This document shows positions 1 through 12,480 of a stretch of 64,000 nucleotides of DNA, in pieces. Each line of letters starts with the position of its first letter. Position 1 is the stretch's first letter. Where the stretch lies: positions 30,597,407 through 30,661,406 of the forward strand of contig OX243817.1 of the NCBI GenBank assembly GCA_945859605.1, in the 5' to 3' direction. The translations under genes and the position numbers were made by a program. The stretch is from Lumbricus rubellus. Taxonomy: Eukaryota > Annelida > Clitellata > Crassiclitellata > Lumbricidae. The notes beneath the pieces are model-generated. The model had not been told where the DNA came from and did no database searches. It saw only the letters and a program-made list of their open reading frames with translations.

Positions 1-1731
1 AGAGACTGCTAATTGCAGCGTCTACGCATCATTGGCTCTTTCTTCACTGCAGCAGCAGCAGCAATATGCTTCTAGGCATCGTCGTCGACATCGACTGCAG
101 CGCCTGCTAATCGTGCTGTCCATCAGCTGTGCGCCGACCAATCACAGCACGACTTGAGCGCTCATCAAAGATCCGTCTGCTTAGGATTGGCGCCAATGGC
201 CATCGAAGACTAGCTGAGCAGCGCAACTGCTCCAGCTGCTGATGCTCTTGCTGATGCTGCTGCTGATGCTGCAGGTTGTCCATCCATCCATCCATGCGTT
301 GTCTAAAGCAGATGAAACAAGTGCGAAGACATCTCCTGTAGGATCAATCGCTCTGGAATACCAGTAATGAGAGTACAGATTAATTTTGCGAGCTAATTAT
401 TATTCGAGAAACGAGAGCGTTCGAAGAAATTAATTATTTAATTGTGTAATTTGACAGATATATAATTGTTAATTAGTTAAAATTCAATTGTTTGCGTTGC
501 AACTTGTAAATTGACATTCTACCGATTCAAAACTTTGTCAAAGTCAGCGGTTTTTTGCAAGTTTGCAGATTTTAGTAAAGAAAAGACAAAAGGTGAGATT
601 GAATTGAAATTATGCAAAAATATCTGAATTTATCTAGCGCCTTTTTTGTAATTTTAAAGGTTCGCACGTCTTATGAACCACTGCAGTCTGTACCCCGACG
701 TGGCAGATTTATTTCTTCTGATTTCTTGAAAGTTAAGTTCCAGTTATAACTATCGTAACCGTTAGAACGCCAGAGACGTAGGTCAGACAAGTCTACGTAA
801 ACAGCAGTTTCTAAAAACGTCTGTTCCAAGAATGCATTTCAGGCTGTAGCATTCGCTGTTTGTTTCTATGTCCACTGTGTACTCGATCCTTTTTGGGTTC
901 AACCTTAGTTCGGACTACGACCTCCTTCGGACAACTCCTTAGGACAACCCTTCCGACTTGACAAAGCGCTCGTGAATAAGCTGGCGCCCTGAGCTTGGCT
1001 TTCGAGTGGCGCTCTTGAATTTGGAGATTACGATTACGATTACGAGTTGAGTTTGCTTCGACGACGAATCATCTCACTAGCTTTTCCCAGAAAGTCTCTA
1101 TAGTTTCTTATTATATTTTTTCATACCGCATATATAGGCCTATACCTAAATGCCCTTAGCGATTCTTAGTATAGCCTGCGTGGACTTGAGGTCTTTGTAC
1201 CATGCAATCGTTTTAGTCTCCAACGTGCTCTTAATTTATACCGATCAATACAACATCGTTTAGCTGCATCGTATTTGCCTGGAAGACTCGATGCTTCTCT
1301 CTTCCTCGGTCACTCTTAATGTCTTTCCATTTCATAATTTTACCAACTTCTTCTTGAGCAAAAAATACTGTTTTGGGATTGACGTAGAAGCCTTATGTCA
1401 GAATCAATAGATAGGCTAAATTTAAAACAAAGTTTCAATGTAATGAGTATATGCCTAGATCACATTTGAAACACAAACGATGTCAGGACTAATGGCGATA
1501 CAGCATTCCAAGTAGATAAAGAGGGTCGAGAGGCTCTCTACCTATAGCTATGCTATAGCCAAAGCATAGATCTTCACCGAATCGGAAAGATTGTGAAATG
1601 ATGCAATTGTTAAAAGTAATCTTAAACCTAATTCGTCCAATGCACAAACTCTCAAGGTCAGGGAGCAATATGACCCAAGATGCACGGAATAATCTACGTT
1701 TACTGAACAGCATGCAGTTTCAGAAAGTTCA
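1..1731. other. upstream flank with no recognisable gene
   Basis: No open frame with recognisable protein similarity, tRNA or complete transposon is visible. The sequence is AT-rich with short CAG runs at 50-60 and 236-275. It lies 5' of the LMX1-like gene on the same strand, so a leader exon or promoter could be here, but nothing marks one clearly. Confidence 0.4.
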
Positions 1732-1985
1732 AGTATACTCCGGATTGTATTATACCATTCTAGTATACTGTGGATTGTATTATACCATTCTAGTATACTG
1801 TGGATTGTATTATACCATTCTAGTATACTGTGGATTGTATTATACCATTCTAGTATACTGTGGATTGTATTATACCATTCTAGTATACTGTGGATTGTAT
1901 TATACCATTCTAGTATACTGTGGATTGTATTATACCATTCTAGTATACTGTGGATTGTATTATACCATTCTAGTATACTGTGGAT
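1732..1985. repeat. 30-bp tandem repeat array, about 8.5 copies
   Basis: Near-identical 30-base units follow one another; the unit contains TATTATACCATTCTAGTATA. Only the first unit differs, at two bases (CTCCGG against CTGTGG). The unit length is a multiple of three without stops in one frame on each strand, so spurious ORFs appear on both strands. There are no unique spacers, so this is a minisatellite and not a CRISPR array. Confidence 0.95.
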
Positions 1986-2089
1986 TTCACCCATCAGTAT
2001 GCAGACAACAGCATGCACGTCTGATCTGTTATAGATCTGAAAGCTAGATAAAGTGAAGATAACGTAAGTCCCTCGTTTTTGGTTATGCC

Positions 2090-2320
2090 ATTGTATCGTC
2101 AAAAAGTGGGTGGACTCACATATTAAAGTAATATAACTTTTGTTCTGTTCGACTGTTTTTGGTTAAATTTGGGTGTTGTGCGTAGATATTAAGTAGGGTA
2201 TACCTATAGGCTAAGCGTGCAAAACCTGATTTAAATTTTCTTACTTTTGCCAAAATAGTGGCAGACCCTCAGATGATTACCTTTTGGTCCAACTTGTGTA
2301 GATCTATATTGGCCAAACAG
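2090..2320. mobile_element. decayed fragment related to the 30184-31346 inverted-repeat element
   Basis: The stretch holds ATCGTCAAAAAGTGGGTGG, then TATAACTTTTGTTCTGTT, then TTTTCTTACTTTTGCCAAAA. These match in order and spacing the arm module of the TA-flanked element at 30184-31346. No terminal repeat survives, so it is a relic. Confidence 0.6.
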
Positions 2321-2640
2321 CGGTCACTCGTTCTGCACTAACCGCCCTTGATGGTGCTTAAGTCCTTTGTGTGTGCTATAGGGTGACAACAATAGCTGCA
2401 GTCGGAGTCCATTCATACATCTCAGCTATAATTATGTTTGACTGATCAACCTAATCAGTCTTTTCAATGTCAGATGCTAGTGATCAGAATCTATTCTGCT
2501 GTTATAGAAGCTGTGATGTATTGTACAATCAGATTTCGCTTGTACACGACGCTGGTTCCCTGTCTCCCAGAAGTGCTTCGCTGATTTGGCGTTGTCTTCT
2601 TGGCCATATGCCTGGACCTATCTATTGTTTGTTTGCTTGT

Positions 2641-2873
2641 ATGTTTGTATGTACACTTGTTACAGCGCCCCTTCAAGCTCACTATTCAGAGGCGCTCCCG
2701 ACTACAGCGCGGACACCGCACTGGAGTTTCACGCTGAAGCGCTGAGCAATTGCGAGTGAAGGACTGGCCCAAGGCCGATAGATGCGGCGACTTGAGGAGA
2801 ACTCGAACCTGCAACCCTCAGGCTGCAAGGCAGCGAAGTGAGCGAACATACCCATTACACCACCGCACCCCAC
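2641..2873 (-). mobile_element. tRNA-derived SINE (family 1)
   Basis: On the minus strand it starts with a tRNA-like head: a box A-like segment TGGTGTAATGGGTATG and a box B GGTTCGAG. A unique body follows, then a tail hairpin GAGCGCCTCTGAATAG...CTTGAAGGGGCGCTGTAAC and ACAAGTGTACATACAAACA. Full-length relatives are at 35055-35271 (-) and 41814-42030 (+). The source tRNA cannot be named safely. Confidence 0.85.
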
Positions 2874-3079
2874 ATGTGAGCTCTGCTGTCCAGTTTCGGT
2901 TGTCCTAACTCGCAGAGCCGTTAGCTCTGCAATGCGTTCTGCATCTGGCCGGGAGTTTTTCGTCTCTCGTGCTAGAACCTCAGCAGCAGAAATAGGTTGT
3001 CAAGGGATTTAGATATATGGAATTGAATTGAAATGTCTCGAGTGCATGTAACTTAATTGGATACAGAGTAAAATGCATG

Positions 3080-3081
3080 GA

Positions 3082-3172
<91 letters not shown>

Positions 3173-3187
3173 GACAGACAGACAGAC

Positions 3188-3222
<35 letters not shown>

Positions 3223-3225
3223 AAA

Positions 3226-3258
<33 letters not shown>

Positions 3259-3268
3259 GAGAGAGAGA
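3080..3268. repeat. (GA)n / (GACA)n microsatellite
   Basis: A GA dinucleotide run passes into a GACA tetranucleotide run. Long ORFs on both strands here are repeat artefacts. Confidence 0.95.
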
Positions 3269-3539
3269 AATTGAGGTAAATTTTTGACGCAACGTAAGAT
3301 AGGCTTACTCTAATAATCCTACGCTAAACGTAAGAGTTATACCCTCTTGTGCATATCGGTCCTGCACAGCAATGTAGTCTAATAGGCCTACTATTCACTG
3401 CAAACACCTCCTTCGTGATTGCAAGGCGTGCAGGAGCAATGCACTATGATAAAGTCTAATTAATTATAACAGAATATATTGTCGACCGAAGAAATCTATC
3501 GTTTAGCGATCTAAATTATTTGCTCAATGTAGCATCATT

Positions 3540-3790
3540 AGTTTTCATCAATCCTATTTCTAATTCGGCAAGAATCTTTTTCATCAGTCCCACTTCCATT
3601 TAACGAAGTAGACTATTCGTTTCATCAATCCAGCTTCTGTTTAGTCTCAGGAACAATTGTGTTTTCAGAAATCCAATTTCGATTCAAATAACAATGATTT
3701 TTCATCAATCCTGCTTCGAATTAAGCAAGAATCTTTTCATCAATCCCACTTCTATATATCCTAAAGGAAATTATTTCCATAAATAAATTC
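3540..3790. repeat. diverged internal repeats of the CACGACAACTGG element family
   Basis: About 45-base units containing TTCATCAATCCAGCTTCT recur with substitutions. The same unit makes up the inside of the elements at 7689-8196 and 58092-58680. No terminal repeats are seen here, so this is an internal remnant. Confidence 0.7.
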
Positions 3791-3944
3791 GACATCTTCT
3801 TAACAAGAAATCTTCTCGTCGACCTATATTCAATTTTAGCCAACGCTAAAACTCACGCAAACAAAGACGATTAATAATAATATTTAGACAACTAAACGAT
3901 TGAATACCGTGTGGGGAATTGCCATGCGGTATGCAGAAGTAGTA

Positions 3945-4238
3945 TGCTCGGTAGTACAGTGGTTAGCGCGCTGGACTGTCGACCAAAAGGTCGGGGGTTC
4001 AATTCCCCGCAAGGGGCAGAAATTTGTAACGAGATTTCTGTTCAACAAGCACCCCCTAGCCGACTCAGCTATGATGAGTACACTGACCTCACGGTCAGTG
4101 GATGATGAGACGGCGAGGGAGAGGATTGGCCACCGCCCTCATATGCCGAGGCCTTGAAAATGAAGTCGCTAACACTTCATCCCCATTGGCTAGCCCTCCG
4201 GGCTAGCTAGACGGGATATCATCATCATCATCATCATG
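3945..4238 (+). mobile_element. tRNA-Asp-like SINE (family 2) with ATC tail
   Basis: The first 70 bases look like a tRNA: box A-like TAGTACAGTGGTTAGCGCGC, an anticodon-arm segment GGACTGTCGACC with a possible GTC (Asp) anticodon, and box B GGTTCAATTCC. The head does not close into a clean acceptor stem and runs into a 165-base body, then a hairpin-like GGCTAGCCCTCCGGGCTAGC and (ATC)n. This is a SINE and not a functional tRNA gene. Confidence 0.8.
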
Positions 4239-4548
4239 CAGAAGTCACAGCTGCATATATAGTGTTGCATTTTATTTAATTTTAATTTTATTGTATTTGT
4301 TGTATCTGACCGTATTAATTTTGAGGCGATAGAAAAAATTAATGAGGTAAGACGAACTGATGGGGAAAGTCTACATCACTCAATCCCATTAAAAAAGAAT
4401 ATCATTTGGCTGTTGTGTTAAATTAAAGTAGCTTAACTAATTAAATTAAAGTAAATTAATTTCTAAATAACGAAACGGCATGACTAAATTACGTGTAGGC
4501 CTACACTGACACATTTATTATTATAATAGGAGACGGAGAAGAGCCATC

Positions 4549-4733
4549 ATGGGAATTCCGAAGAAGGAGATCTGTTGCGGATGTAAAAGTCCCATTGAGG
4601 ATCGCTTCCTGCTGCGAGTGATGAACAATTCTTGGCACGAGAGTTGTCTTCATTGTTGCGTCTGTCTTGAACCTCTTCGATATTCATGCTTCATTAAAGA
4701 CAACCAGTTCTTCTGCAAAGGCGACTACGACAA
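4549..4733 (+). CDS. Lmx1: LMX1-like LIM-homeodomain protein, LIM1 exon
   Basis: The exon encodes one complete LIM zinc finger of the LMX1 type. Counting from the Met at 4549, the zinc ligands are C9, C12, H30, C33, C36, C39, C56 and D59 (C-x2-C-x17-H-x2-C-x2-C-x2-C-x16-C-x2-D), with DRFLLRV and a terminal GDYDK typical of LMX1 LIM1. LIM domains in this family bind partners such as LDB and restrain the homeodomain. The ATG has a good context (ATCATGG), but the frame is open upstream to an acceptor-like ATAATAG ending at 4529, so a further 5' coding exon is possible; known LMX1 proteins have a longer N-terminus. The donor is AA|GTGAGT and the intron is phase 2. Homology is firm; the start is less so. 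Confidence 0.92.
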
Positions 4734-4794
4734 GTGAGTTGCAGAAATCAATGAACATAATATTCACTAACAATAAACTCTGTAATTGATTGCA

Positions 4795-5045
4795 TGCACT
4801 GACTTAATTAACAAATCAGATGAATGGCTGACTCATTGACTGACTGATTGACTGATTGAGTGACTAATTATGTGACCGACACACTGACTGACTGATGACT
4901 AGTTGAGTGAATGTCTGACTTATTGACTGATTGATCGACTGATTGTGTCACGACTTGTTGGGTCACTGACTCAATAAGTGACTGATTGATTTTGTAACTG
5001 GCACATTGAGTGACAGACTGTTTGAGTTACTGGTTGACTGTTTAA
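4795..5045. repeat. degenerate GACT/GATT tetranucleotide tract
   Basis: Irregular runs of GACTGACTGATT-type units with many substitutions, consistent with an old decayed microsatellite. Confidence 0.7.
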
Positions 5046-5699
5046 ATTAATTAATAAATAAATAAAATTTAATATGAGTGATAGTCAGTGAATGAGCGAG
5101 TAGTACGTAACAAGTGAATTAGCTAAGGATAATTATATAGGCCTACAACTTCCAAGAATGAAATAATGAATAAATGACATTGCGAATTTATGAATTTGTT
5201 AATCATGAACTCCTTCGCAACAGGGATAATATAAATATCAAATAATGTCCATTATAATCTATAACCAAACAGTTCTAAAGTGTTTGAAAAGTAGGCCTAT
5301 ATATATAGTGTCTCATATTTGCACGCAGGGCATTGCCAGAGACTGAGTTGAATTGATAAAAGACTTTCATCAGTTTCAATCTCAAATTAGACAACGCGAT
5401 GAAGATGGATTCACGATTGAAATAAGCGAACGTTGATAACAAATTGTGTTGTGTTGTTCTCATAAAATTTGCTATAGCACTTCGCGTGTTAATCTTTGCA
5501 CGAGAAATGACTCTAGCATCAAGTGATTTCGATGGCGCTATATAAATTCGCTGTTGTTCATCGTAAAATCGTCATCAAATGACGTCAGTGGATTTCTTGG
5601 ATCATGATGACGACGACGATCAACGTAATATCATCATTATTATCAGCGTATACAACTAAACAACTAAACATCGTCCTTCAAACCACAACGATGATGACT

Positions 5700-6490
5700 C
5701 AAAATGATGGTCGATTGAGAACACCCCGTTTTTTGACGACTACAGCCGCCAACAGATTACCGTATAACCCAAACACGAAACGGGCTTCAAATGGCGGCAT
5801 TACGGTAGTCCAATATCCCGCGGCGGTGGCGGCGGGGCGGCGGTGGGCCCTGGCTCAGGCCGATGGCGGCAGCGGTCGGTCGGTCGGCTGATGGATGGGC
5901 GACGAGCAAATGTCCAAACAAACTCATTTACCCGTCAACGGCCACTTCGTCTGCTTTGACGGTCGATCGCCGTTTATTGCATCGTCTGCTCTTTCGCGCC
6001 AAAATGCCCCTGCGTCCGTCCTTTAGTCCGTTCGTCCGTTCGTTCGTCCGTTCGTTCCATCCTGCGCCGTCTCGCGAGCAAGCCCGGTATTAATCGCAGT
6101 TTCCTAATGAAGAAGCGATTTATTCGGGCGTCGCCGACGACGACGGTGAGAGAGAGAGAGAAGGGCGTGAGGAGAAGGGGAGAAGGAGAGAAGAGGAGAA
6201 GGGGAGAAGGACAGATGACCGGGGGTCCTTCCGGGAAGGAGGCAACGTCCGGGAGGGGGTGGAAGGGACCGAGGCGTGTCCCTGCATGGCTGGTCGGTCG
6301 GTCGGTGAGGGACCGAGGAAGGGGGGAAGGAGGAGACGAGGGAGCCAGTGCACGCGGTGGGGTGAGGGGCGCTGCGATGATGGGAGGAGGAGGAAATCCA
6401 TAATGACTTGACCTCTGCTGGATTCCTAGCATTCCATTTAGGCACCAGCATCACCATCAGCCATGCAGCAGCACCACCATCCAAGCAGCA
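5700..6490. other. GC-rich intronic island, no gene seen
   Basis: A local rise in G+C (5810-5890 and 6160-6400) stands out from AT-rich flanks. Some purine runs and short GGTC repeats explain part of it. Open frames here have no recognisable protein. A regulatory island or unlisted exon is possible, but there is no direct evidence. Confidence 0.3.
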
Positions 6491-7688
6491 GCAGCAGCAA
6501 CAACCTCATTCTTGGATATTTGCATGATGCTTGCACTGAATAATAGCGCTTCTCTGCACGAACTTGTTAGAAGTGTGGTCTGTATGAGCTTAGTATTAGT
6601 CGTAATGATTTTTGAAACTATAATTCTTTGGAATCCAATATTCATTTTCTGGGTCAAACGAAACTACGAAAATTTTCATGCTATAATTGGCGTGCGGCCT
6701 CATCTGTAGGCTACTATCGTTAAATTATAATGTGGGTCATCTGCTTAAAGAAATTAATCATAACTGGTTTAGACTTTAGACTATAATTACATGTATGTGT
6801 GCAGTTGTTCAATGTAATGTTACGCTTTTAAAGCAGAGCTGCTGAAGCCCGACTCCCTGCTTCAGCTAAACTTTATAGATCTATGTATTTGTTCATTATT
6901 GATAACTTGGTGAGAAATCGAAACAAGAAGTAGAAAAAAAGGATATTTTTAATTTGATGTGACCAGGATCAGTTTTAGGCACAGGTATAGGTATAGGTAG
7001 CCTATAGCAGGCCGTTTACTGGGGCGCCACAATATGGGGGGGGGACCCTTTAACAAAAATCTACTTCAAACACCAGACTCGTGCGCACGCAAGGAAAAAT
7101 TTAATGTCAAGTGCCGCTTCCAAGGTGGCAACTGTAAAATGAGCAGTGGAGTGGATGGACGCCTTGCATCGCTGCCATATGATCAACTTTGACTACTGCT
7201 GAACTTGCTATCTTCTTCTATTGCTTTAACTTACTGTCAGCTGGAATTAATTGCTAGTTAATATTATTACGAATAAAAACTAATACTTTTTGCTGTGAAT
7301 ATTCTTTTTCTTTCTCGAGTGTAGGCTAATAATCATTACAGCTGGTTCACCATTGTGTAGAAACGTGAGATATACTGTGGAGTTGGCCCAAACTGTATGC
7401 ATTGTCTGGGGCGACATTTTGTCTATATATTGGGTAAGCCCTGGATGTGACTTTGTCATTTTGAAATACATTAAAAAACTATATATTCATATTCTTATTC
7501 TTATAGCCATTTCCGCGAAGTGGAATCGTGTCCCTTTGTTTTTCTGACTATATCCAGTAGATTTTTTACACATGCATCGTGCGGACGGAGATAAGAAGTT
7601 CCTGTCATGTAGGCATATGTTGAACAAAGGGTCTGAGACGTAGGATGTAATTGAGATGCGTGGAGCTCTGGGCGATGTCTTCAGGGTG

Positions 7689-8196
7689 TCACGACAACTG
7701 GTCCACCGAAATAGAAGCCGGATTAATGAGAAAGCGCTTGAGAAATGGAAGCTGGATGAAGGTTCCTTATTTATGAAATAGGAGCTGGATTTATGAAAAA
7801 GTCTAATGGTTTCCTGGAAGCCGAATTGATGATTTTCAGTCATGTGTTTCAACATGCATCCAGCTTCCATATAAGCTTGAAAACCATTAATTCCATTTCT
7901 CAAAAGTTCTTTTCATTACTCCAGCCTCTATTTCAGATACAAAAACCCCTCCTCCAGCTTCTATTTCCCAAGCGTTGTATTCACAAGTCCAGCTTCTATT
8001 TCACCTGTAAAAGAACCTTCATCCTGCGGCTTCTATTTCTCAAACGTTTTTCATCAATCCAGCTTCTATTTCAGCTGCGAGAAAATCGACTAAAACATTC
8101 CCAGTGAACATTTTGTCGTTAACCATTAAATGGTTTATGGTCCATGGACAATTTGTCCGTCGACAAATTTTGTCGATGGACCTGCAGTTGTCGTGG
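7689..8196. mobile_element. TIR element with CACGACAACTG ends and internal 45-base repeats
   Basis: The left end reads CACGACAACTGGTCCACC and the right end CCTGCAGTTGTCGTGG, which are inverted copies. Near the right end there are extra inverted ACAAATTTTGTCGATGGAC-type units. The inside is built of diverged 45-base repeats with CATCAATCCAGCTTCTATTT. No transposase is encoded. The relative at 58092-58680 has the same design. Confidence 0.75.
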
Positions 8197-8283
8197 AAAC
8201 GTCTTCGGAGGACATGCCGCGGGACGGAGCGGGTTGTTCAAAATTGCCTATAGTAGCGGAGGAGAGTCACTACATGGATGCGA

Positions 8284-8294
8284 GAGGAGCGGGA

Positions 8295-8330
<36 letters not shown>

Positions 8331-8363
8331 AAGAGAAAAAGAAAGAGAGAGTGGAGAGAGTGA

Positions 8364-8403
<40 letters not shown>

Positions 8404-8683
8404 AACGAGAGGGGAGAGACAGAGAAGAGGGAAACATACATACATGCATACATTCATACAGACAGACAGAAACAGATGCAGAGACAAAGACAGAGACAGA
8501 GACAGATAGAAGGAGAGATAGGAGATAAAGGAGAGAAAGAGGGAGAAAGAGAAAGAGAAGAGAGAAAGGAAGAACGAAAGGAAGAGTCAGATGGACAGAC
8601 ATACAGACAGAGACAGAGCCAGAGAGAAGAGTGCGGCAGACGATGAGACATTCGGAGGCGTGCTGATTCGTCAACATCCCTTC

Positions 8684-8769
<86 letters not shown>

Positions 8770-8800
8770 AGAGAAAGAGAAAGAGAGAGAGAGAGATCGT
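8284..8800. repeat. (GA)n, (GACA)n and (CAA)n microsatellite block
   Basis: GA-rich purine repeats are interrupted at 8684-8726 by a perfect (CAA)n tract and by a short stretch of unique sequence at 8636-8683. Confidence 0.93.
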
Positions 8801-8819
8801 CAAACGATGTAACACGAAC

Positions 8820-9600
8820 AATCCAAATTAAAACTGCTGATAAAGATCATCTAATTGCAATTTAAAAACCGCCCCGTCCCATTGCTGCTTCTGGACCCAT
8901 CGCCTTCCATCCATCGATTCCCTCATTAATGGCATTTAATAAACAGTCGTTGAGTGACTGGCCGACCGTCCTTCCATGCAGCCATCCAAGAATTAAATTC
9001 ATATTTCGAGATTTTCACAAGGCCTTTGATCCGGTTGACAGGTTGTCAGTTGGAGGCGAACGCCCGTTTCATGAAATGATTAGGTTTTCGTTAGTCGCCA
9101 ATATGGCATCAATTATCTTCTTGCTCTTTGCTATTGAAGAGCTTGAATCGAGTGAGATGGTAATTATCGACGTTTAGTTAAACTATTAGGAATTAGGAAT
9201 TAATTAATTCTTCTGACGCGAGGCATGCACGTTGAGGGAAGCCGCGAAACTTAATTGAGATCAATCGTGGGAAGATGAATTATTGCCGTTTGAACTGATG
9301 GAACGTTTTAGAGCAGTGCTTAGCGTTGCCCTCCCCTCCTCTGGGGAATCAAGATTTCTTGGGGGGAGGGAACAGACGAGCGTCATGCGGACTATTGATG
9401 AGGCGCGAAACGCCGAACATAGGAAGAGTTTTGAGGAGGGGATGTGCACCTTTCCATCCTATTATTTTCCATCTCCACATTGTAGCCTAATGACAACGTT
9501 TTGTCCCAGAGCCGTCAAACACTGTCTTGTTAACCACCTGTTCAATTTGCGCTTCGCCATGGACTGTGCTCAGCGTTTCCTCTTACAATAATAATATAAT
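8820..9600. other. unique intronic sequence, possible non-coding regulatory block
   Basis: This is one of the few repeat-free stretches of the big intron. It has ATTA/TAAT cores (8927 and 8938) and balanced composition. No exon with plausible splice sites and family similarity is apparent. A short RT-like phrase near 9010 is discussed among the rejected items. Confidence 0.25.
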
Positions 9601-9724
9601 AATAATAATAATAACATCAAAAACATTGATTATTGATTATTATTAAACTATTAGTATAATCATAATAATAATTGCAATAATTCTTTTTCAACGTCTGCGC
9701 ATCAATATTCAATGATAATTATGT

Positions 9725-9806
9725 GGCTGGGCTGGGAGCGCCTCTGAGTAGATTTCTTGAAGAGGCGCCATACAAATTCATGAAATGAATGAATGAATGA
9801 ATAATA
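9725..9806 (+). mobile_element. truncated SINE/LINE tail hairpin with (ATGA)n
   Basis: It contains the tail hairpin GAGCGCCTCTGAGTAG...TTGAAGAGGCGC followed by a short AT-rich link and an ATGA tetranucleotide run, a typical 3' end of an L2-mobilised SINE. Confidence 0.75.
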
Positions 9807-9892
9807 TACCTCTGGTAACTGTCAAAGGTGGCTTAAATTTACCTCACACCCTCAAGACGAGGCTCTGACATTCCGGACCTTTATTCCAAAAG

Positions 9893-9893
9893 C

Positions 9894-9956
<63 letters not shown>

Positions 9957-10135
9957 TGGAGTGCAGCGGATCCTGGAGTACGGAAGGACTGGACTTTGTC
10001 TTAGACCTGGGACGAAAGTTGACCGAGGCGACACAAGACAAACTCGAGACAAGCTACCTCCTTCAAAGAATCTCGATAGCAGTCCAGCGGGGCAACGCCA
10101 TCTGCTTCTCTTCCACATTGCCTCTGTAACAATAC

Positions 10136-10214
<79 letters not shown>

Positions 10215-10232
10215 GAATAATAATAATAATTA
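9893..10232. repeat. two (AAT)n tracts
   Basis: AAT trinucleotide runs at 9893-9954 and 10138-10232 flank about 180 bases of unique sequence. Confidence 0.93.
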
Positions 10233-10623
10233 TCTCTAAGCCACTGTGGGATTTAAATACCTGATCTAAAAAAAGATAATAATAACAATGATAATGATAA
10301 ACAGCAATACTCGGACTCAGGTGGTCATGTGCATGAGTCACAGTTATATAGTTTCAAATCGGATTAGAGTTTCTTTCGTTTAAACATGCAGAGTTGACTT
10401 CGTCCATTAATCACATGAAAACCTTAGGGTATACATTTTAACTTTAACAAACATTTTAAATAATTGGATGGATTGCTAGTGCATGGATAGATGGATGGAC
10501 GGATCAATCAATCAATTATTTTATTTTGTAACCAATCATTTTTTACAGTTAAATTGCAATTCACACATTCAAATGGAAATGGCCACAAGGATGGGCCCTG
10601 AAGGGATGCACTGACCCCGCTAA

Positions 10624-11091
10624 TAGGGGTGTCGCGAAAAGGATTATCCCCCCAGAAAGCTATCCGGGGGGATGAATTAGTCTATCCCCCCCGGATGGAA
10701 TTAACCGGTCTAGACTATCCGGGGGGATAAACCATTCTATCCCATTTTTTGAAAAATGCGTATAATTGAAATATTTATTCTCTAATCAAAATTTAAAGTG
10801 ACTCTAATTGTTTTAAGTGTCCTAAGCAATGTTCAGAGAAAGGCAACTCGAAATTATTTAGTGACTCTAAGTGTTTTTAAGTGTTTCAAAAGTTTTAAGT
10901 GCTCTAAAACCAAAGCAAAAAATATCAAAATAAAAAAATAAACATACCCGTTAGTGTCATTGGTCAAAACAAAGCAGATGAAAATTAATTTGCAAAAAAT
11001 AAATTCACGCGGAAGTGGCTTTTTGACTTTTCCTCTTTTGGGGGATACGATTAATATGGGGATACTCTATTTCGTGACAGGGGCACCTATT
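10624..11091. mobile_element. degraded TIR element with nested palindromes
   Basis: The left end has GTGTCGCGAAAAGGATTATC and the right end, reversed, has CTGTCACGAAATAGAGTATC, so the ends are imperfect inverted repeats. Inside the left end, the motif TATCCGGGGGGAT and its complement alternate three times. No protein is encoded and target duplications are not clear. Confidence 0.55.
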
Positions 11092-11179
11092 TAAGTATGG
11101 AAGGATGGAAGAACTTTATAATCTATTGATGTCTTGGTTCACTCTATAGGCACTGATATAGGCCATAGTAGAGCAATTT

Positions 11180-11590
11180 TCTAATAGTTCAAATAGTGGC
11201 AGAGTTAACGCTTGTTTATGAATTGTTTATGAAGAGTTACAGGTTCAATGTTATAATTCCGCTGCCAGTTTCGCCGTTGAATTGAAATAAATGTGGAAAC
11301 ACAAGAACTTATTATTGACAGAATGATGACTAGAAAGATATATATTTTAAGTTTTCCTGAGATGAAAGGGAATTCGAACTGCATGAGGCAATCTCTGCAG
11401 CTGAAATTCTTTAAGTGGACGAAACAAACATTCATCAGTCAAAAGTTTGTTTAGTAGTTTCAGTTCAACAACACTGTATGATAATGATTACCATTAGCGT
11501 GGACCTCCTCCTATATTGAGCCTTGGGACTGGCACCGTCAGAGTTCAAATAGTGGCAGAGTTACAGCTTGTTAATGAATTGTTTCGTAGG
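11180..11590. repeat. diverged direct repeat pair
   Basis: GTTCAAATAGTGGCAGAG followed by CTTGTT(T/A)ATGAATTG occurs at 11187-11230 and again at 11534-11582, suggesting an old local duplication. Confidence 0.55.
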
Positions 11591-12255
11591 TGGTTGCGGA
11601 GTATGAGTTATGGAATTTTTTGATTGCCATGAAATCAGTAATCATAAAGATTCTATATGGGTCTTCTAAGTTCTAAGAAACTTCTAACTTCTAAGCGTCT
11701 TAACTTAACTTGCAATCGCCCGAATTCCACGCTAATGACATTGATTTCTAAATTGGACAGTTCTTACCAACATTTATTTTCAAAGCCACAATTTTATTTT
11801 ACTTTAACAATCTGAATCTAATGCGAATTTCAATCGTCTTCCAGGAATAACACTTCACTCAATTCTTCTCCTCCGCTCCACTTTGGACTCTGGCACATAT
11901 ATCCCCCGCCACTCCCCCCCGCCCCGCCATCGGCGCTAGAAGCACCCAGTCGCCAGCAGCACAAACGAGGAGGCATCATCTATAGCTGCTGGCCGGCCAT
12001 TAAATCGCTCGTTTCCTAATTTTCCCGGTGCAGTGCTGCAGTGCAGTGCATGGCTAGTCCACCGGTGACCGACCGACCGACAGACCGTCCTACCGACCGT
12101 CCTATAACGCTTATAGATTCGCGCTGTCGTCCGACCGTCCTACCGACCGACGGACGTCTGCAGCTGCCGGACGTCTAGACCGCCCATCATTTATTTCAAT
12201 AAGGACGCCGCGACTAATAACTCAGACGCCGACGCCATCGTTGCTATGGCAACCG

Positions 12256-12480
<225 letters not shown>

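Noticed and set aside
1732..1985. Direct repeats that could look like a CRISPR array
   Set aside because: Units are contiguous with no unique spacers, in a eukaryotic genome; it is a minisatellite.
3957..4020. Functional tRNA-Asp gene
   Set aside because: Boxes A and B are present but no clean acceptor stem closes, and the sequence continues into a SINE body and ATC tail.
8995..9060. RT-like phrase FRDFHKAFDPVDRL in a plus-strand frame
   Set aside because: Only a dozen residues resemble the RT palm motif and the following residues do not match any LINE; chance is likely.
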